From Bacillus sp. ISL-37 (GTDB lineage: Bacteria; Bacillota; Bacilli; Bacillales; Cytobacillaceae): a stretch of DNA of 64,000 bases. This document shows, piece after piece, positions 34,465-43,764 of the stretch. Below the pieces are notes generated by a model, which worked only from the letters and a program-made list of their open reading frames with translations, was not told the origin of the DNA and made no database searches. Within the stretch, counting starts at the first letter, position 1. Each line of letters opens with the position of its first letter. The stretch covers positions 1,941 through 65,940 of the forward strand of contig NZ_JAGGQL010000004.1 of NCBI RefSeq assembly GCF_018613315.1, read 5' to 3'. The translations under genes and the position numbers were made by a program.

Positions 34465-35532
34465 CTACTCAACAATCCCTACCTCAGTTATAATCACATC
34501 GGTTTTAACATGGACGGTTAGATTCTTATATTCGTCTTCCCATCTTTTAAAATCGAAGCCTCTTGTTTTGCTTTTGATGAACTCGCCAAATCCCACAGGA
34601 TCGATGCCCTGCTCCTGGAAATCCTTGATCATCGCGCTGGCTTCTTTGTTGACCTGAGCTTCAAATTCTTTTTCGATCGTCTTAATAATCTCTGGTGTTA
34701 CAATACGTCCTGTGTATTCACGGATTAGGCCTTTGATCTTGATTTCCATGGTAATGCTATAGGGATCCCGTTTCGTAAGCTTGATTTTATGTTTTGAATC
34801 CAAATCTTTTATTACCACTTTCTCCTTACCGACATCAAGTTTAAATGCCCCTTCGCTGAACTTGTCTGTAAGCAGCTTAAAGAAGAACATTTTTTCTGGA
34901 GGGAGTTCGCTCATGAGCTTATCATCTTTAAATAAAGCAATCCCAACTATATCAATAATTTCGGGCTCTACCTTTTTTAAAATAGGAAGGTAGGGGTCTC
35001 TCCCTTCCTGATAGAGGTCAAATAAATAAAGGTGCATGTTTGTAATTGGAAGATTCCGTGTTTCCATATTGTGTTTAATTAGCTGGGATAAATGGATTGC
35101 GTTCCCCCTGTTGCCATATGTCCCTGATAAGATGCTTTTTGCTGACTCATCAGCGACAGCAAAATAAACCCTCGCACCGATGCTTGCATCGCGTTCGAAT
35201 GCATCTGTATACTCTCTAATTCCCTTTTTAGCAATGCCTTCTCCGAATAAAGCAATCTCCAATGACCCAGTTACGAGTGGCTGAGCCGATTTTCGCTGAA
35301 TTTCCTGAATGAGATCCCTGCTGCTCGTGGCAGTCGCGGAAAAGGTGAAATTGCCGATCTTTTTATCAGGATTGAAAATGGGAATCATAACAGTACCTTC
35401 GATTTTGTCATCCTCAACTAAATCATAGCCAACGCCCATCTCAATATTGACATCATCAATGATTTCTTTTTCGACACAACCTGAAAGTGTGATGACTGCA
35501 GCTAAAACTAAAAAAAATTTTTTAATTCTCAT
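34465..35532 (-). CDS. GerAC-type germinant receptor lipoprotein
   Basis: A 355-residue Ger(x)C family lipoprotein. The signal peptide ends in LSGCVEKEIIDD, with the lipidated Cys near residue 19. The MGVGYDL segment and the C-terminal domain with KTRGFDFKRWEDEYKNL are family marks. It is anchored to the outer face of the spore inner membrane as the C subunit of a receptor. It overlaps the B-subunit gene by 11 bases, indicating one operon. The nutrient recognised cannot be inferred. Confidence 0.9.
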   Translation of the reverse strand: MRIKKFFLVLAAVITLSGCVEKEIIDDVNIEMGVGYDLVEDDKIEGTVMIPIFNPDKKIGNFTFSATATSSRDLIQEIQRKSAQPLVTGSLEIALFGEGIAKKGIREYTDAFERDASIGARVYFAVADESAKSILSGTYGNRGNAIHLSQLIKHNMETRNLPITNMHLYLFDLYQEGRDPYLPILKKVEPEIIDIVGIALFKDDKLMSELPPEKMFFFKLLTDKFSEGAFKLDVGKEKVVIKDLDSKHKIKLTKRDPYSITMEIKIKGLIREYTGRIVTPEIIKTIEKEFEAQVNKEASAMIKDFQEQGIDPVGFGEFIKSKTRGFDFKRWEDEYKNLTVHVKTDVIITEVGIVE

Positions 35533-36619
35533 TTTTATTCTTCACCTTCTTGGCGATCAAAGTGGCGATAAATAAAATCGGGATATAAATATAGGTAACA
35601 GCGAAGCCAATTTTTGCAGTCCAATCATTTAGAAGATTGATTTTCGCACGAGTATCAAAAAAGGAAACGGCAACCAGACAGATCAGCGCTAATACTATGA
35701 CGCCTTTCTTTTGGCGCAGTTTAAATGCCCTCTTTAAAATCATGCTGCCTCCCCAAAGTGCTATGCATATATTTGGAAGGATGATCAAGTTCCAGTTGGC
35801 AATACCGATATATTCAAAACGCTCGACAAATGGCATGCTGACAATCTTCCACATTTCCAGTGTGGCCCAGATGGATTTGGCCAGCTGGGCTTCTGAAAAA
35901 TAAGTGAAAGTAATAATTGCTAGGACAGTGTAGATGATTGTCGTCAAAAAGACCCCTAAATGTGCCCACTTTTGGGACTTGGGTGCATCTTTTATAAAAG
36001 GGTAGAAAAACAAGGGTATTTCGAATCCGATATAGGTAAGGGACATGTTATATGCACTAGTAGCCAATTCTTTAAGAGAATGATCAAAAATTGGCAGTAG
36101 ATTCCTGAATTCTGCATACTTGAGCGCGAACCCGAATGTCAGCAGCAGATAGCTCGGCAGGACTATACAGAAAAAAGCAATACCTGTCACGGTCCGAAAA
36201 CCGCCAAATACGATATAAACAGACAGAAGCAAAAAGACAAGGCTGTACCAGAAAGTACTGATTTCCGGGAACATCCATACCTGAATGACTTCGATAAATG
36301 TCCTTAAGACAGCCAAAGCAAAAATTAGCAGGTAGAAGATAAAAACAGAACTTAAGACATTGCCGATTTTTTTACCGAAAACAAAGGCATTGGCAGCAAC
36401 TATATCTCCTTCAACCGTATCGCAAATTTTATAAATCATCCAAATGATAATATGGATACTCAGACCAGCAGCAAGGACCGATATCCATGCATCATAGCCA
36501 GCATCCTTTGCGATGATTCGCTGGTAGCCAAGGACCCCGATGCCAATCTGCATGGACATGATTAAGTAGAGAACGAGAAATGGTGAGACTTGCAATCTTT
36601 CGGGTACTGGCTGCTGCAT
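35522..36619 (-). CDS. GerAB-type germinant receptor permease subunit
   Basis: A 365-residue protein with ten hydrophobic helices of the APC superfamily (spore germination permease). The N-terminus QVSPFLVLYLIMSMQIGIGVLGYQR is characteristic. In B. subtilis this subunit binds the germinant amino acid. GGAGG precedes the ATG at 36619, 19 bases after the A-subunit stop. The middle gene of the operon. Confidence 0.9.
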   Translation of the reverse strand: MQQPVPERLQVSPFLVLYLIMSMQIGIGVLGYQRIIAKDAGYDAWISVLAAGLSIHIIIWMIYKICDTVEGDIVAANAFVFGKKIGNVLSSVFIFYLLIFALAVLRTFIEVIQVWMFPEISTFWYSLVFLLLSVYIVFGGFRTVTGIAFFCIVLPSYLLLTFGFALKYAEFRNLLPIFDHSLKELATSAYNMSLTYIGFEIPLFFYPFIKDAPKSQKWAHLGVFLTTIIYTVLAIITFTYFSEAQLAKSIWATLEMWKIVSMPFVERFEYIGIANWNLIILPNICIALWGGSMILKRAFKLRQKKGVIVLALICLVAVSFFDTRAKINLLNDWTAKIGFAVTYIYIPILFIATLIAKKVKNKNEN

Positions 36620-36638
36620 TCATCAAAACCTCCAATGC

Positions 36639-38183
36639 TCATTCATCGATGTCCTTCTTTTGCTTCGCTTTTTTTTCACTGAAACGGACCGGGTTTTCCG
36701 TCCTCAAATATTGTGGCCGGTTGTATTGCATTGTAAACGGCAAACGGATAATCGCATCTTTGAAGTCTGTTATCCTTGGAGGATACAGTGGTTCCAAAAA
36801 TGGCCTTCCGAGTGATGTCAATTTGAGGAGATGCGCCAAGAGAAAAGAAAACGAAACGACGATTCCTAGCATTCCCCAAAGCTCAGCGAAGAATAGGAAC
36901 GGGAACCGCAGCAGCCTGATAGTATTACCCATCCGGTACACTGGTGTAGTGAAAGATGCCAGCGCTGCCAATGCGACAATGATCAGCAGGACGTTACTTG
37001 TCAGGCCAGCTTCAACGGAAGCTGTACCGATTACGATTCCGCCCACGATACCGATCGTCTGGCCAACTTTTGTCGGCAGGCGGGCTCCGGCCTCACGCAA
37101 TAGCTCAATCGTCAGTTCAAGGAACAAGGCTTCAAGAATAGGAGGGAGCGGGATTTCTCTCCTTGATGTAATCAACGTACTTAACAGATCCTTTGGAATC
37201 AATTCATAGTGGTAGGACAAGGCTGCCACATAAATGGGCGTAATCAAAATTGAGAATGCAACGGCGAATAGTCGTACCAAACGGAAAAATGAAGATAGTA
37301 AATAATTTAGGAAATAATCCTCGAAAGACCCAAAAAATTCAACCAAGGTCGTTGGACCAATCAATGCGTGCGGTGAACCATCTACAAGGATAGCGACTTT
37401 ACCTTCTGCAAGGATTGCTGCAATACGGTCGGGCCTTTCTGTATCAAGCAGTTGCGGAAAAGGAGAGTTCTGGTTATCTGAAATCAACTGGACGATATAG
37501 GAGCTATCTGTGATTTCATCAAACTCAACATCTTTGACCCGCTGAACTACAGTATTGACGTTATCTTTATTTGTAATTCCATCAATATACAGGATAGCCA
37601 CACCTGATTTGGAAATCGAACCTACCGTGTAATTCTCAATGATCAGCTCTTTCACAGGGACCCTTTTGCGAATCATATTGAGATTATGATCCAGGGACTC
37701 AACAAAAGATTCTTTTGGCCCGATAACACTGAATTCTACCTCAGGCTGTGCAACGGCTCTGACAACTTCTTTTTGGGCTGCAATAAAGGCAAAATATTTT
37801 TCTTCACCCTCAAGCGTCAGGAGGACATATCCGTTAAATAATTTCGTTTCAATATCCTCGTTGCGGTCTGAAACCTGGACATCAGCAATGGGGATCAGGC
37901 TTTTAACATCTTCGATTTCTGTTAGTTCGCCTTCCAGCAGATAGGGGAGGGCGTTGTTCTGAAGGATGCTTTCATCTACTAGAGTAGATATAAAAGAGAA
38001 GCAGAACTTTTTTTCTGATTTTTGATTCACGTAAAAAGTCTTCTTAAAATCATGTGATTTTAAAAGTGCTTTTTCCCATTCGTGCTCATTGAGATATTGC
38101 TCTGGCTTTTGTCCTTCGGTATCTTGACGTGCCGCTTCCTTCTCAATTTCTTGCATTAGCTTTTTTTTGAATAGCTGTCTCAT
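36639..38183 (-). CDS. GerAA-type germinant receptor subunit A
   Basis: A 514-residue protein of the GerA family. A large hydrophilic N-terminal domain (residues 1-290) contains IADVQVSDRNEDIETKLFNG-like and DGSPHALIGPTTLVEFF segments. Four to five membrane helices follow, with ISRREIPLPPILEALFLELT-type motif near residue 345 (here TSRREIPLPP). A short cytosolic tail is basic. GerAA-type proteins oligomerise into cation channels opened at germination. First gene of the operon, GGAGA site before the ATG. Confidence 0.92.
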   Translation of the reverse strand: MRQLFKKKLMQEIEKEAARQDTEGQKPEQYLNEHEWEKALLKSHDFKKTFYVNQKSEKKFCFSFISTLVDESILQNNALPYLLEGELTEIEDVKSLIPIADVQVSDRNEDIETKLFNGYVLLTLEGEEKYFAFIAAQKEVVRAVAQPEVEFSVIGPKESFVESLDHNLNMIRKRVPVKELIIENYTVGSISKSGVAILYIDGITNKDNVNTVVQRVKDVEFDEITDSSYIVQLISDNQNSPFPQLLDTERPDRIAAILAEGKVAILVDGSPHALIGPTTLVEFFGSFEDYFLNYLLSSFFRLVRLFAVAFSILITPIYVAALSYHYELIPKDLLSTLITSRREIPLPPILEALFLELTIELLREAGARLPTKVGQTIGIVGGIVIGTASVEAGLTSNVLLIIVALAALASFTTPVYRMGNTIRLLRFPFLFFAELWGMLGIVVSFSFLLAHLLKLTSLGRPFLEPLYPPRITDFKDAIIRLPFTMQYNRPQYLRTENPVRFSEKKAKQKKDIDE

Positions 38184-38281
38184 GAATAATCTCCGCCAAT
38201 CTGGATTTACGCTTATTCTTTCCGAAAATGGGAGGATTATGAAGACTGTTTACGAATTTTCATTTGTATAGACAAAAAGAA

Positions 38282-38306
38282 AAACCCGCAGGCTTTTGCG
38301 GGTTTC
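38282..38306 (-). terminator. Terminator of the siderophore-binding protein gene
   Basis: On the minus strand AAACCCGCA and TGCGGGTTT pair, followed by TTCTTTTT. It now lies about 60 bp past the gene because of the MITE between them. Confidence 0.85.
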
Positions 38307-38362
38307 TGCTTTTATATAAAGTGGGACTAGTTTAATAAAATCTTGGGGGGATTTTATTTCTA

Positions 38363-38402
38363 GGCTGTTTTCGTAAAGAGTGTTGTTAATGAGAAAAAAG
38401 CC
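38363..38402 (-). mobile_element. MITE copy C, 40-bp internally deleted remnant
   Basis: Only both termini remain: GGCTGTTTTCGTAAAGA at one end and GAGAAAAAAGCC at the other. The flanks TATTTCTA (38355-38362) and TATTTCAA (38403-38410) match at seven of eight bases, as expected for a target duplication. Its last base forms part of the stop codon of the adjacent binding-protein gene. Confidence 0.7.
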
Positions 38403-39364
38403 TATTTCAACAAATGTTTTTCAAGATCATCTAGCATCAGATTAGCAGCCATAACGCCGCCAGCTGTATTCCAGATAGCGTCATTTACTTTATGGACTTC
38501 GCCTTTTTTCGCTACCTCAAGGTTTTGGAATAACGGATCCTCAATCCATTCCTTTTCAACTTCAGTCGCTTTTCCATCACCTTCATCATATGTGAAGTAG
38601 AAGAGGATATCTCCGTCCATTGCCGGAATTCTTTCCTTAGTCACACCTTTTTCAGCAAAGTCTTCTTTATTCTGGCTTTCAGGGCGAGCCATTCCGATTT
38701 GCTCCAGGATTACGCCCGAGAATGAATCCTTGTGGTATATACGTACGTCACCCGCCATGAAGCGAACCATAGAAACTTCCGTATTTACTTTATCACCAAG
38801 TTTTTCTTTAAGATCTTCTATTCGCTGATCATAAGCAGCAAGTACTTCCTTGCCCTTTTCTTCTTTGTTTACAGCTTTTGCATAAAGTTCAAAGTTGTTT
38901 TTCCAGTTTCCGCGAAGGTCCTCTGCAAACACAGTAGGGGCGATTGCTTTAAGCTGTTCATAAATATCTTCCTGGCGCATTTTATTGCCGATAATCAAGT
39001 CAGGCTGCAGCGCGGCAATGGCTTCGACATTAACCTGGCTCTCGACACCGACCACCTGGACATCCTTCATGTCTTCAGCGATATGGTCATACCATGGATC
39101 GCCAGTCCACGATTGGACAGCGCCAACAGGAGTGACGCCTAGCGCAAGCAAAGCTTCTGTTCCTTCATTAGTCAGGATGACGACTTTTTCAGGGGTCTTT
39201 TCTAGAGTAGTTGTGCCCATAGCGTGTTCAACTGAATAGCTTTCTTCCTTTTCCTTCGGTTCTTCAGCTGTATTCTTGGACTCATCTTCGCCAGCACCGC
39301 ATGCCGCCAAAAGCAGGATGGTGAAGATGCTGATAAGAGCCAGCAAGTGTTTTGAGACTTTCAT
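38402..39364 (-). CDS. Iron-siderophore ABC transporter binding lipoprotein (YfiY-like)
   Basis: A 320-residue class III binding protein. The lipobox LLLAACGAG places the lipidated Cys near residue 22. The mature part has VEHAMGTTTLEKTPEKVVILTN, a DLIIGNKM segment and a C-terminal GGVMAANLMLDDL. It resembles YfiY/FeuA-type receptors for hydroxamate-citrate siderophores; the exact ligand is unknown. AGGAGG precedes the ATG. Divergent from two permease genes, with Fur boxes between. The stop codon TAG lies at a MITE junction; before insertion it was probably TAA. Confidence 0.9.
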   Translation of the reverse strand: MKVSKHLLALISIFTILLLAACGAGEDESKNTAEEPKEKEESYSVEHAMGTTTLEKTPEKVVILTNEGTEALLALGVTPVGAVQSWTGDPWYDHIAEDMKDVQVVGVESQVNVEAIAALQPDLIIGNKMRQEDIYEQLKAIAPTVFAEDLRGNWKNNFELYAKAVNKEEKGKEVLAAYDQRIEDLKEKLGDKVNTEVSMVRFMAGDVRIYHKDSFSGVILEQIGMARPESQNKEDFAEKGVTKERIPAMDGDILFYFTYDEGDGKATEVEKEWIEDPLFQNLEVAKKGEVHKVNDAIWNTAGGVMAANLMLDDLEKHLLK

Positions 39365-39389
39365 ATGTAGTTCCTCCTAGATTGTTATT

Positions 39390-39408
39390 GATAATCGTTT
39401 TCAATTAC
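39390..39408. promoter_or_regulatory. Fur box, weaker copy
   Basis: GATAATCGTTTTCAATTAC matches the 19-bp Fur consensus at 13 positions and lies between the promoter and the start of the binding-protein gene. Confidence 0.6.
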
Positions 39409-39417
39409 TGCTCCTTT

Positions 39418-39447
39418 ATGATAAAATGCAGGTGGAGATAATGTCAA
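39418..39447 (-). promoter_or_regulatory. Promoter of siderophore-binding protein gene
   Basis: TTGACA at 39447-39442 on the minus strand, then after 17-18 bp a TTATCAT -10 region near 39424-39418, lying between two Fur boxes. Confidence 0.6.
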
Positions 39448-39455
39448 CACTAATT

Positions 39456-39474
39456 GATAATGATTTTCATCATC
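39456..39474. promoter_or_regulatory. Fur box, strong copy
   Basis: GATAATGATTTTCATCATC matches the Fur consensus at 17 of 19 positions. It lies between the divergent binding-protein and permease genes, so both directions are probably iron-repressed. Confidence 0.85.
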
Positions 39475-39680
39475 ATTGACGATTTTGTGAACTTGTCTGG
39501 TGAAATAGTGAAAAGGGATCAAATTTCACGTAAAGTAAAAAACAATATAAACAACTTTTTTAAATGGTTGTATTCGTAAGGTGTTTCATTCAATTTGCTA
39601 CGGAGCTACATTTTAATAATTTTGTCTGAGATAGCAACAAATATTACAAAGAAGTTTTCCAAAAGAAAGGTTAAATCATC

Positions 39681-40685
39681 ATGCTGCTTAAAACCAATGG
39701 ACACAGATGGATCGGTCTAATGATTGCGATCTTATTCGTTTTATTTTTAATATGCGCTAGCATTGTTTACGGTTATACAGACACATCATGGGTAACCGCG
39801 TATGATGCTTTCACGAATTATGACGGTTCAAATGAACATATTATTATTCAATCAGTACGCCTTCCGCGGGCACTGATTGCGGCTGCTGTCGGTGCCAGTC
39901 TGGCGATTGCGGGTGTCCTGATGCAGACATTGACGAAAAACCCACTCGCATCACCAGGTATTTTTGGCGTGAATGCGGGGGCTGGTTTCGCTGTAGTAGT
40001 AGCTGTGACGATTTTTTCAGTTGGCAGCCTCCAGGCGTTCGCATGGATTTCCTTTTTGGGTGCGGCTCTGGCGGCAGTCAGTGTCTATGTGATTGGCTCG
40101 GCAGGCCGTGAAGGATTGACCCCGATGAAATTGACGCTTGCAGGCGCGGCGATGACCGCGATGTTTTCTTCGTTCACCCAGGGTTTGCTCGTACTGGATG
40201 AGGCTGCTCTAGAGCAGGTTTTATATTGGCTCGCGGGCTCTGTACAGGGGCGCAAGCTGGAGACTCTCATTGGAGTCCTCCCATATTTAGCGATTGGCTG
40301 GATTGCAGCTGTATTGATTTCTTCTAAAATGAACATCTTGTCAATGGGCGAGGATGTTGCGAAGGGACTTGGCTTGAATACTGGCTTCGTCAAGCTTGGC
40401 ACCGGCATCATCATTGTTCTATTATCAGGCGGCGCCGTCGCTGTTGCTGGTCCAATTGGTTTTATCGGAATTGTGATCCCGCATTTGACGAGGGCAGTGG
40501 TTGGCATTGACCACCGCTGGGTCATTCCTTTCTCTGCGATTTTTGGAGGGATGCTGTTATTGGCAGCGGATATCGCTGCCCGATATGTGTTGATGCCGCA
40601 GGAAATCCCTGTAGGTGTCATGACGGCGATGATCGGAACTCCATTTTTCATTTATATTGCGAGAAAGGGGTTCAACGGGAAATGA
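39681..40685 (+). CDS. FecCD-family siderophore permease 1 (YfiZ-like)
   Basis: A 334-residue permease with about ten helices. Signatures are SVRLPRALIAAAVGASLAIAGVLMQTLTKNPLASPGIFGVNAGA-type motif (residues 53-96, read in parts), and GPIGFIGIVIPHLTR near 258. It forms half of the membrane channel for ferric siderophore import. The ATG follows AAAGGTT. Its stop overlaps the next start by four bases. Confidence 0.92.
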   Translation: MLLKTNGHRWIGLMIAILFVLFLICASIVYGYTDTSWVTAYDAFTNYDGSNEHIIIQSVRLPRALIAAAVGASLAIAGVLMQTLTKNPLASPGIFGVNAGAGFAVVVAVTIFSVGSLQAFAWISFLGAALAAVSVYVIGSAGREGLTPMKLTLAGAAMTAMFSSFTQGLLVLDEAALEQVLYWLAGSVQGRKLETLIGVLPYLAIGWIAAVLISSKMNILSMGEDVAKGLGLNTGFVKLGTGIIIVLLSGGAVAVAGPIGFIGIVIPHLTRAVVGIDHRWVIPFSAIFGGMLLLAADIAARYVLMPQEIPVGVMTAMIGTPFFIYIARKGFNGK

Positions 40686-41737
40686 GCCAGTACAAAAGCT
40701 TAAGATTGTTTAAGGATAAAATCTCTTTTTTGATCGATAAAAAAGCTGCATTGGTTTTTCTGGGACTGCTGGTTACGGCATTTGCCGTGTTTGTCATCAG
40801 TACTGGCATGGGCGATATGGATATAAGCCCAATAAGCGTCCTTGCTGTGTTTTTTGGCGGGGGAAGCGATATGGAGAGATTGATCGTACAATCGTTCCGC
40901 CTTCCCAGAATTATCGTTGCTCTGATGGTTGGGATCAGTTTGGCTGTCGCCGGTGGACTTCTGCAGGGGATGATCCGGAATCCACTTGCTTCACCTGATA
41001 TTTTGGGAATCACTGGTGGGGCATCGGTAGCGGTTGTAGGTTTTTTAGCTATTTTCAGTGATGATAATAATGCTCTGACAGTAAGTATAGAATGGATGCC
41101 TGTTGCCGCATTCGCAGGTGCCGCGATCGTAGCATTCCTGGTTTATTTTCTTTCCTGGAAAAATGGAGTATCGCCTGTGCGCCTCGTATTGATTGGTATC
41201 GGGATTTCGGCAATGATGCAGGCTTTGACGACACTGATGATGATCATGGGGCCGATATATCGGGCTAGTCAGGCGAATATCTGGATCACGGGTACGGTTT
41301 ATGGCTCGACATGGGGAAATGTAGCGGTCCTCGTACCCTGGACAGTCATTATGCTCTTGATTGCCTTTATCTTTGCCAGAAACGTGAATGTACAGGAATT
41401 AGGGGAAGATATAGCCACTGGGGTCGGTGGCCATGTCCAGCGGCAACGATTTGCACTATTGCTGGTAAGCACTGCACTTATAGCCAGCTCGGTTGCCTTT
41501 GCCGGTGGCATTGGTTTTGTCGGGTTGATGGCCCCGCATATGGCCAGGAGGCTGGTTGGGTCGGCATTTGGTGCTCTTTTGCCAGTATCAGCTTTGATTG
41601 GCGGAATCCTTGTCATGCTTGCTGATTTGATTGGGCGGACAATGTTTTCACCATTAGAAGTCCCGGCGGGTGTTTTTACCGCAGGTATTGGGGCCCCGTA
41701 TTTTGTCTACCTGCTATTCAAGACACGTAATACTTAA
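40682..41737 (+). CDS. FecCD-family siderophore permease 2 (YfhA-like)
   Basis: A 351-residue partner permease with the same fold: FRLPRIIVALMVGISLAVAG near residue 70, NPLASPDILGITGGA near 101 and GGIGFVGLMAPHMAR near 278. Starts within the stop of permease 1 (ATGA), so the two are coupled and probably form a heterodimer. Iron-regulated with the rest of the operon. Confidence 0.92.
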   Translation: MSQYKSLRLFKDKISFLIDKKAALVFLGLLVTAFAVFVISTGMGDMDISPISVLAVFFGGGSDMERLIVQSFRLPRIIVALMVGISLAVAGGLLQGMIRNPLASPDILGITGGASVAVVGFLAIFSDDNNALTVSIEWMPVAAFAGAAIVAFLVYFLSWKNGVSPVRLVLIGIGISAMMQALTTLMMIMGPIYRASQANIWITGTVYGSTWGNVAVLVPWTVIMLLIAFIFARNVNVQELGEDIATGVGGHVQRQRFALLLVSTALIASSVAFAGGIGFVGLMAPHMARRLVGSAFGALLPVSALIGGILVMLADLIGRTMFSPLEVPAGVFTAGIGAPYFVYLLFKTRNT

Positions 41738-41761
41738 AGTTGAAGAGAAAGGGGAATGGAC

Positions 41762-42583
41762 ATGACTCAGGCAATCGAAACGGAGAAACTGACGCTCTCC
41801 TATGGAGATTCGATCATCATAAATGAATTAGATATACAAATTCCTAAAGGTGAGATTACTGTTTTTATCGGAGGAAATGGCTGCGGAAAGTCGACCTTGC
41901 TCCGCTCGATCGCAAGACTGCTTAAGCCCAGGGAAGGCTCCATCCTTCTTGAAGGCGAGTCTATTGCAAAGCTGTCAACAAAGGAAGTTGCCCGCAAAAT
42001 GGCCATCCTTCCCCAATCTCCTTCAGCACCAGAAGGGTTGACGGTCCTGCAGCTTGTAAAACAGGGCAGATATCCCTACCAGACCTGGCTTAAGCAATGG
42101 TCAGAGGAGGATGAAAAGAGTGTAACCAATGCGTTAAAAGCGACAGGCATCGATCATCTCAAGGACCGTACAGTCGACTCGTTGTCCGGGGGACAGCGCC
42201 AGCGTGCCTGGATCGCGATGACCCTTGCCCAGGATACTGACATCATCCTGCTTGATGAACCGACAACTTATCTGGATATGACACATCAAATTGAGATTCT
42301 TGATTTGCTGTACGAATTGAATGAAAATGAAGGCCGGACGATTGTCATGGTTTTACATGACCTAAATCTTGCCTGTAGATATGCACATAACATCGTGGCG
42401 ATAAAGGACCAAAAAATTTTTGACCAGGGAAAGCCGGAAATTGTCATTAACTGTGGTCTTGTAAAGCATGTTTTCGGAATGAATTGTGAAGTGACGATCG
42501 ATCCGCTGTTCGGCACACCATTATGCATTCCGCATGGAAAAGGGCGCCGTATCCTTAGAGATAAAGTGGGAGCACCAACATGA
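41762..42583 (+). CDS. yusV: Siderophore ABC transporter ATP-binding protein (YusV-like)
   Basis: A 273-residue ABC ATPase: Walker A GGNGCGKST near residue 37, signature LSGGQRQRAWIAM near 140, Walker B IILLDEPTTYLD and switch MVLHDLN. The ATG at 41762 has AAAGGGG seven bases upstream; the ATG at 41756 is too close to it. In B. subtilis YusV energises several siderophore importers and lies beside yusU, as here. Overlaps the next gene by four bases. Confidence 0.9.
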   Translation: MTQAIETEKLTLSYGDSIIINELDIQIPKGEITVFIGGNGCGKSTLLRSIARLLKPREGSILLEGESIAKLSTKEVARKMAILPQSPSAPEGLTVLQLVKQGRYPYQTWLKQWSEEDEKSVTNALKATGIDHLKDRTVDSLSGGQRQRAWIAMTLAQDTDIILLDEPTTYLDMTHQIEILDLLYELNENEGRTIVMVLHDLNLACRYAHNIVAIKDQKIFDQGKPEIVINCGLVKHVFGMNCEVTIDPLFGTPLCIPHGKGRRILRDKVGAPT

Positions 42584-43341
42584 GGACTGAACTAACCCAA
42601 AATGAAATAGATATTCTTGCGAACTATCGTTTCGTTGTTGCTGAACCTGAAAAGGATGTGCAGATTGATTTTAGGCCTTTCATGGATCCAGCGACGATGG
42701 GAGTTTACTTGAAAAAGTTCAATAAAGGGCTAAAAGCACCTGACCTTAAGACGGCAGCATCTGTTTTTATGAAAAGGCATGCTTTTCTCGCAGTCGTCTA
42801 TTTGTATTCAATGAGCGCTTTTAACAAAAAGCTGGATGTGTCTCCAGAAAATATCATTCTGGCAGACGCCATTAAGGATGGGCTTTGGTTACCTGAGTTT
42901 TATCTGAAAAACAAAAGTACCCAAGTGTGTCCTGCTGGACAGCGTGATGAGTGGAGGGCGGAAGCAGTAAGGCATTTGTTTGTGGATAATCTATTTCCGG
43001 TTATGGATGCAATCTCGAAATCTGCGAAAATCTCAAAGTTGATTCTATGGGAAAATGTTGCTGTCTATATTTTCTGGCTTTATGAAAAAATCTTAAGCCA
43101 AACTGAGGATCATGAGGTGAAAGTGCGGGCGGCAGACGACTTTTCTTTTCTCGTCGAAAATGCTCCTGGAAAGCTGTTTGGACGCTATAATAACAATCCA
43201 ATTGCCATATATTACAGTGAACCAGTCTATCAGGAAGAGACGGATTCTTATATCAGAGTCCGAAAAACCTGCTGTTTCAGCTACATGCTCAAAGAAAAAG
43301 GCAGTTACTGCAAAACCTGTCCGCGAACTTGCGGAATGTAA
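42580..43341 (+). CDS. FhuF-like siderophore-iron reductase
   Basis: A 253-residue cytosolic protein whose C-terminus has the 2Fe-2S ligand pattern of ferric reductases: CC-x11-C-x2-C within TCCFSYMLKEKGSYCKTC, plus a last Cys in PRTCGM. The preceding region (RYNNNPIAIYY, VRKTCC) also fits the FhuF family. It would reduce imported ferric siderophore to release Fe(II). Start overlaps the ATPase stop by four bases, so it belongs to the uptake operon. Confidence 0.85.
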   Translation: MRTELTQNEIDILANYRFVVAEPEKDVQIDFRPFMDPATMGVYLKKFNKGLKAPDLKTAASVFMKRHAFLAVVYLYSMSAFNKKLDVSPENIILADAIKDGLWLPEFYLKNKSTQVCPAGQRDEWRAEAVRHLFVDNLFPVMDAISKSAKISKLILWENVAVYIFWLYEKILSQTEDHEVKVRAADDFSFLVENAPGKLFGRYNNNPIAIYYSEPVYQEETDSYIRVRKTCCFSYMLKEKGSYCKTCPRTCGM

Positions 43342-43356
43342 ATAGGGAGTGTGAAA

Positions 43357-43599
43357 ATGGACAAAAATTTTACAGAACAAATCGATGGATTACTGGAAAA
43401 ATACACAGAGCTTTTGGTTGGCGAAGGCTCACCTGAAAATGTCGAGAAGGTAAAAACATGGATATTGTACAGCCATATCGCCAAGTCGATGCCGCCGCTG
43501 GCCAAACACTGGAATGCAGAATATCCGGAAGCCAAGGATCAAATCAAGAACGTAATCGCAGAAGTCAAACAACTGAATGAAAAGAACCGCCAGAAATGA
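43357..43599 (+). CDS. yusU: YusU family protein (DUF2573)
   Basis: An 80-residue helical protein with LLEKYTELLVGE and HIAKSMPPLAKHWNAEYPEA, closely resembling B. subtilis YusU, which is also next to yusV. The ATG at 43357 follows AGGGAG at seven bases; the upstream GTG is too close. Function unknown. Last gene of the iron-uptake transcript, with a terminator behind it. Confidence 0.88.
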   Translation: MDKNFTEQIDGLLEKYTELLVGEGSPENVEKVKTWILYSHIAKSMPPLAKHWNAEYPEAKDQIKNVIAEVKQLNEKNRQK

Positions 43600-43604
43600 G
43601 CAAG

Positions 43605-43632
43605 AACCATCTCGGATGAGGTGGTTTTTTGT
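43605..43632 (+). terminator. Terminator after yusU
   Basis: AACCATCTC pairs with GAGGTGGTT (one G-U pair), then TTTTTG. Confidence 0.75.
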
Positions 43633-43718
43633 TTTGTTAGAATACCTCTATTTAGTTTAAGTGTAGACGCCACAGTGAAAAGGGAAAGAAAGGGAGGAAA
43701 CAAAAGATTACAAAGCAA

Positions 43719-43746
43719 AAAGAACCGAGCGTGTTTGCCCGGTTCC
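43719..43746 (-). terminator. Terminator of coat-protein genes
   Basis: On the minus strand GAACCGGGC pairs with GCTCGGTTC around a short loop, followed by TTTTT. Confidence 0.75.
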
Positions 43747-43764
43747 AAAGCTGATACAGCGTCA

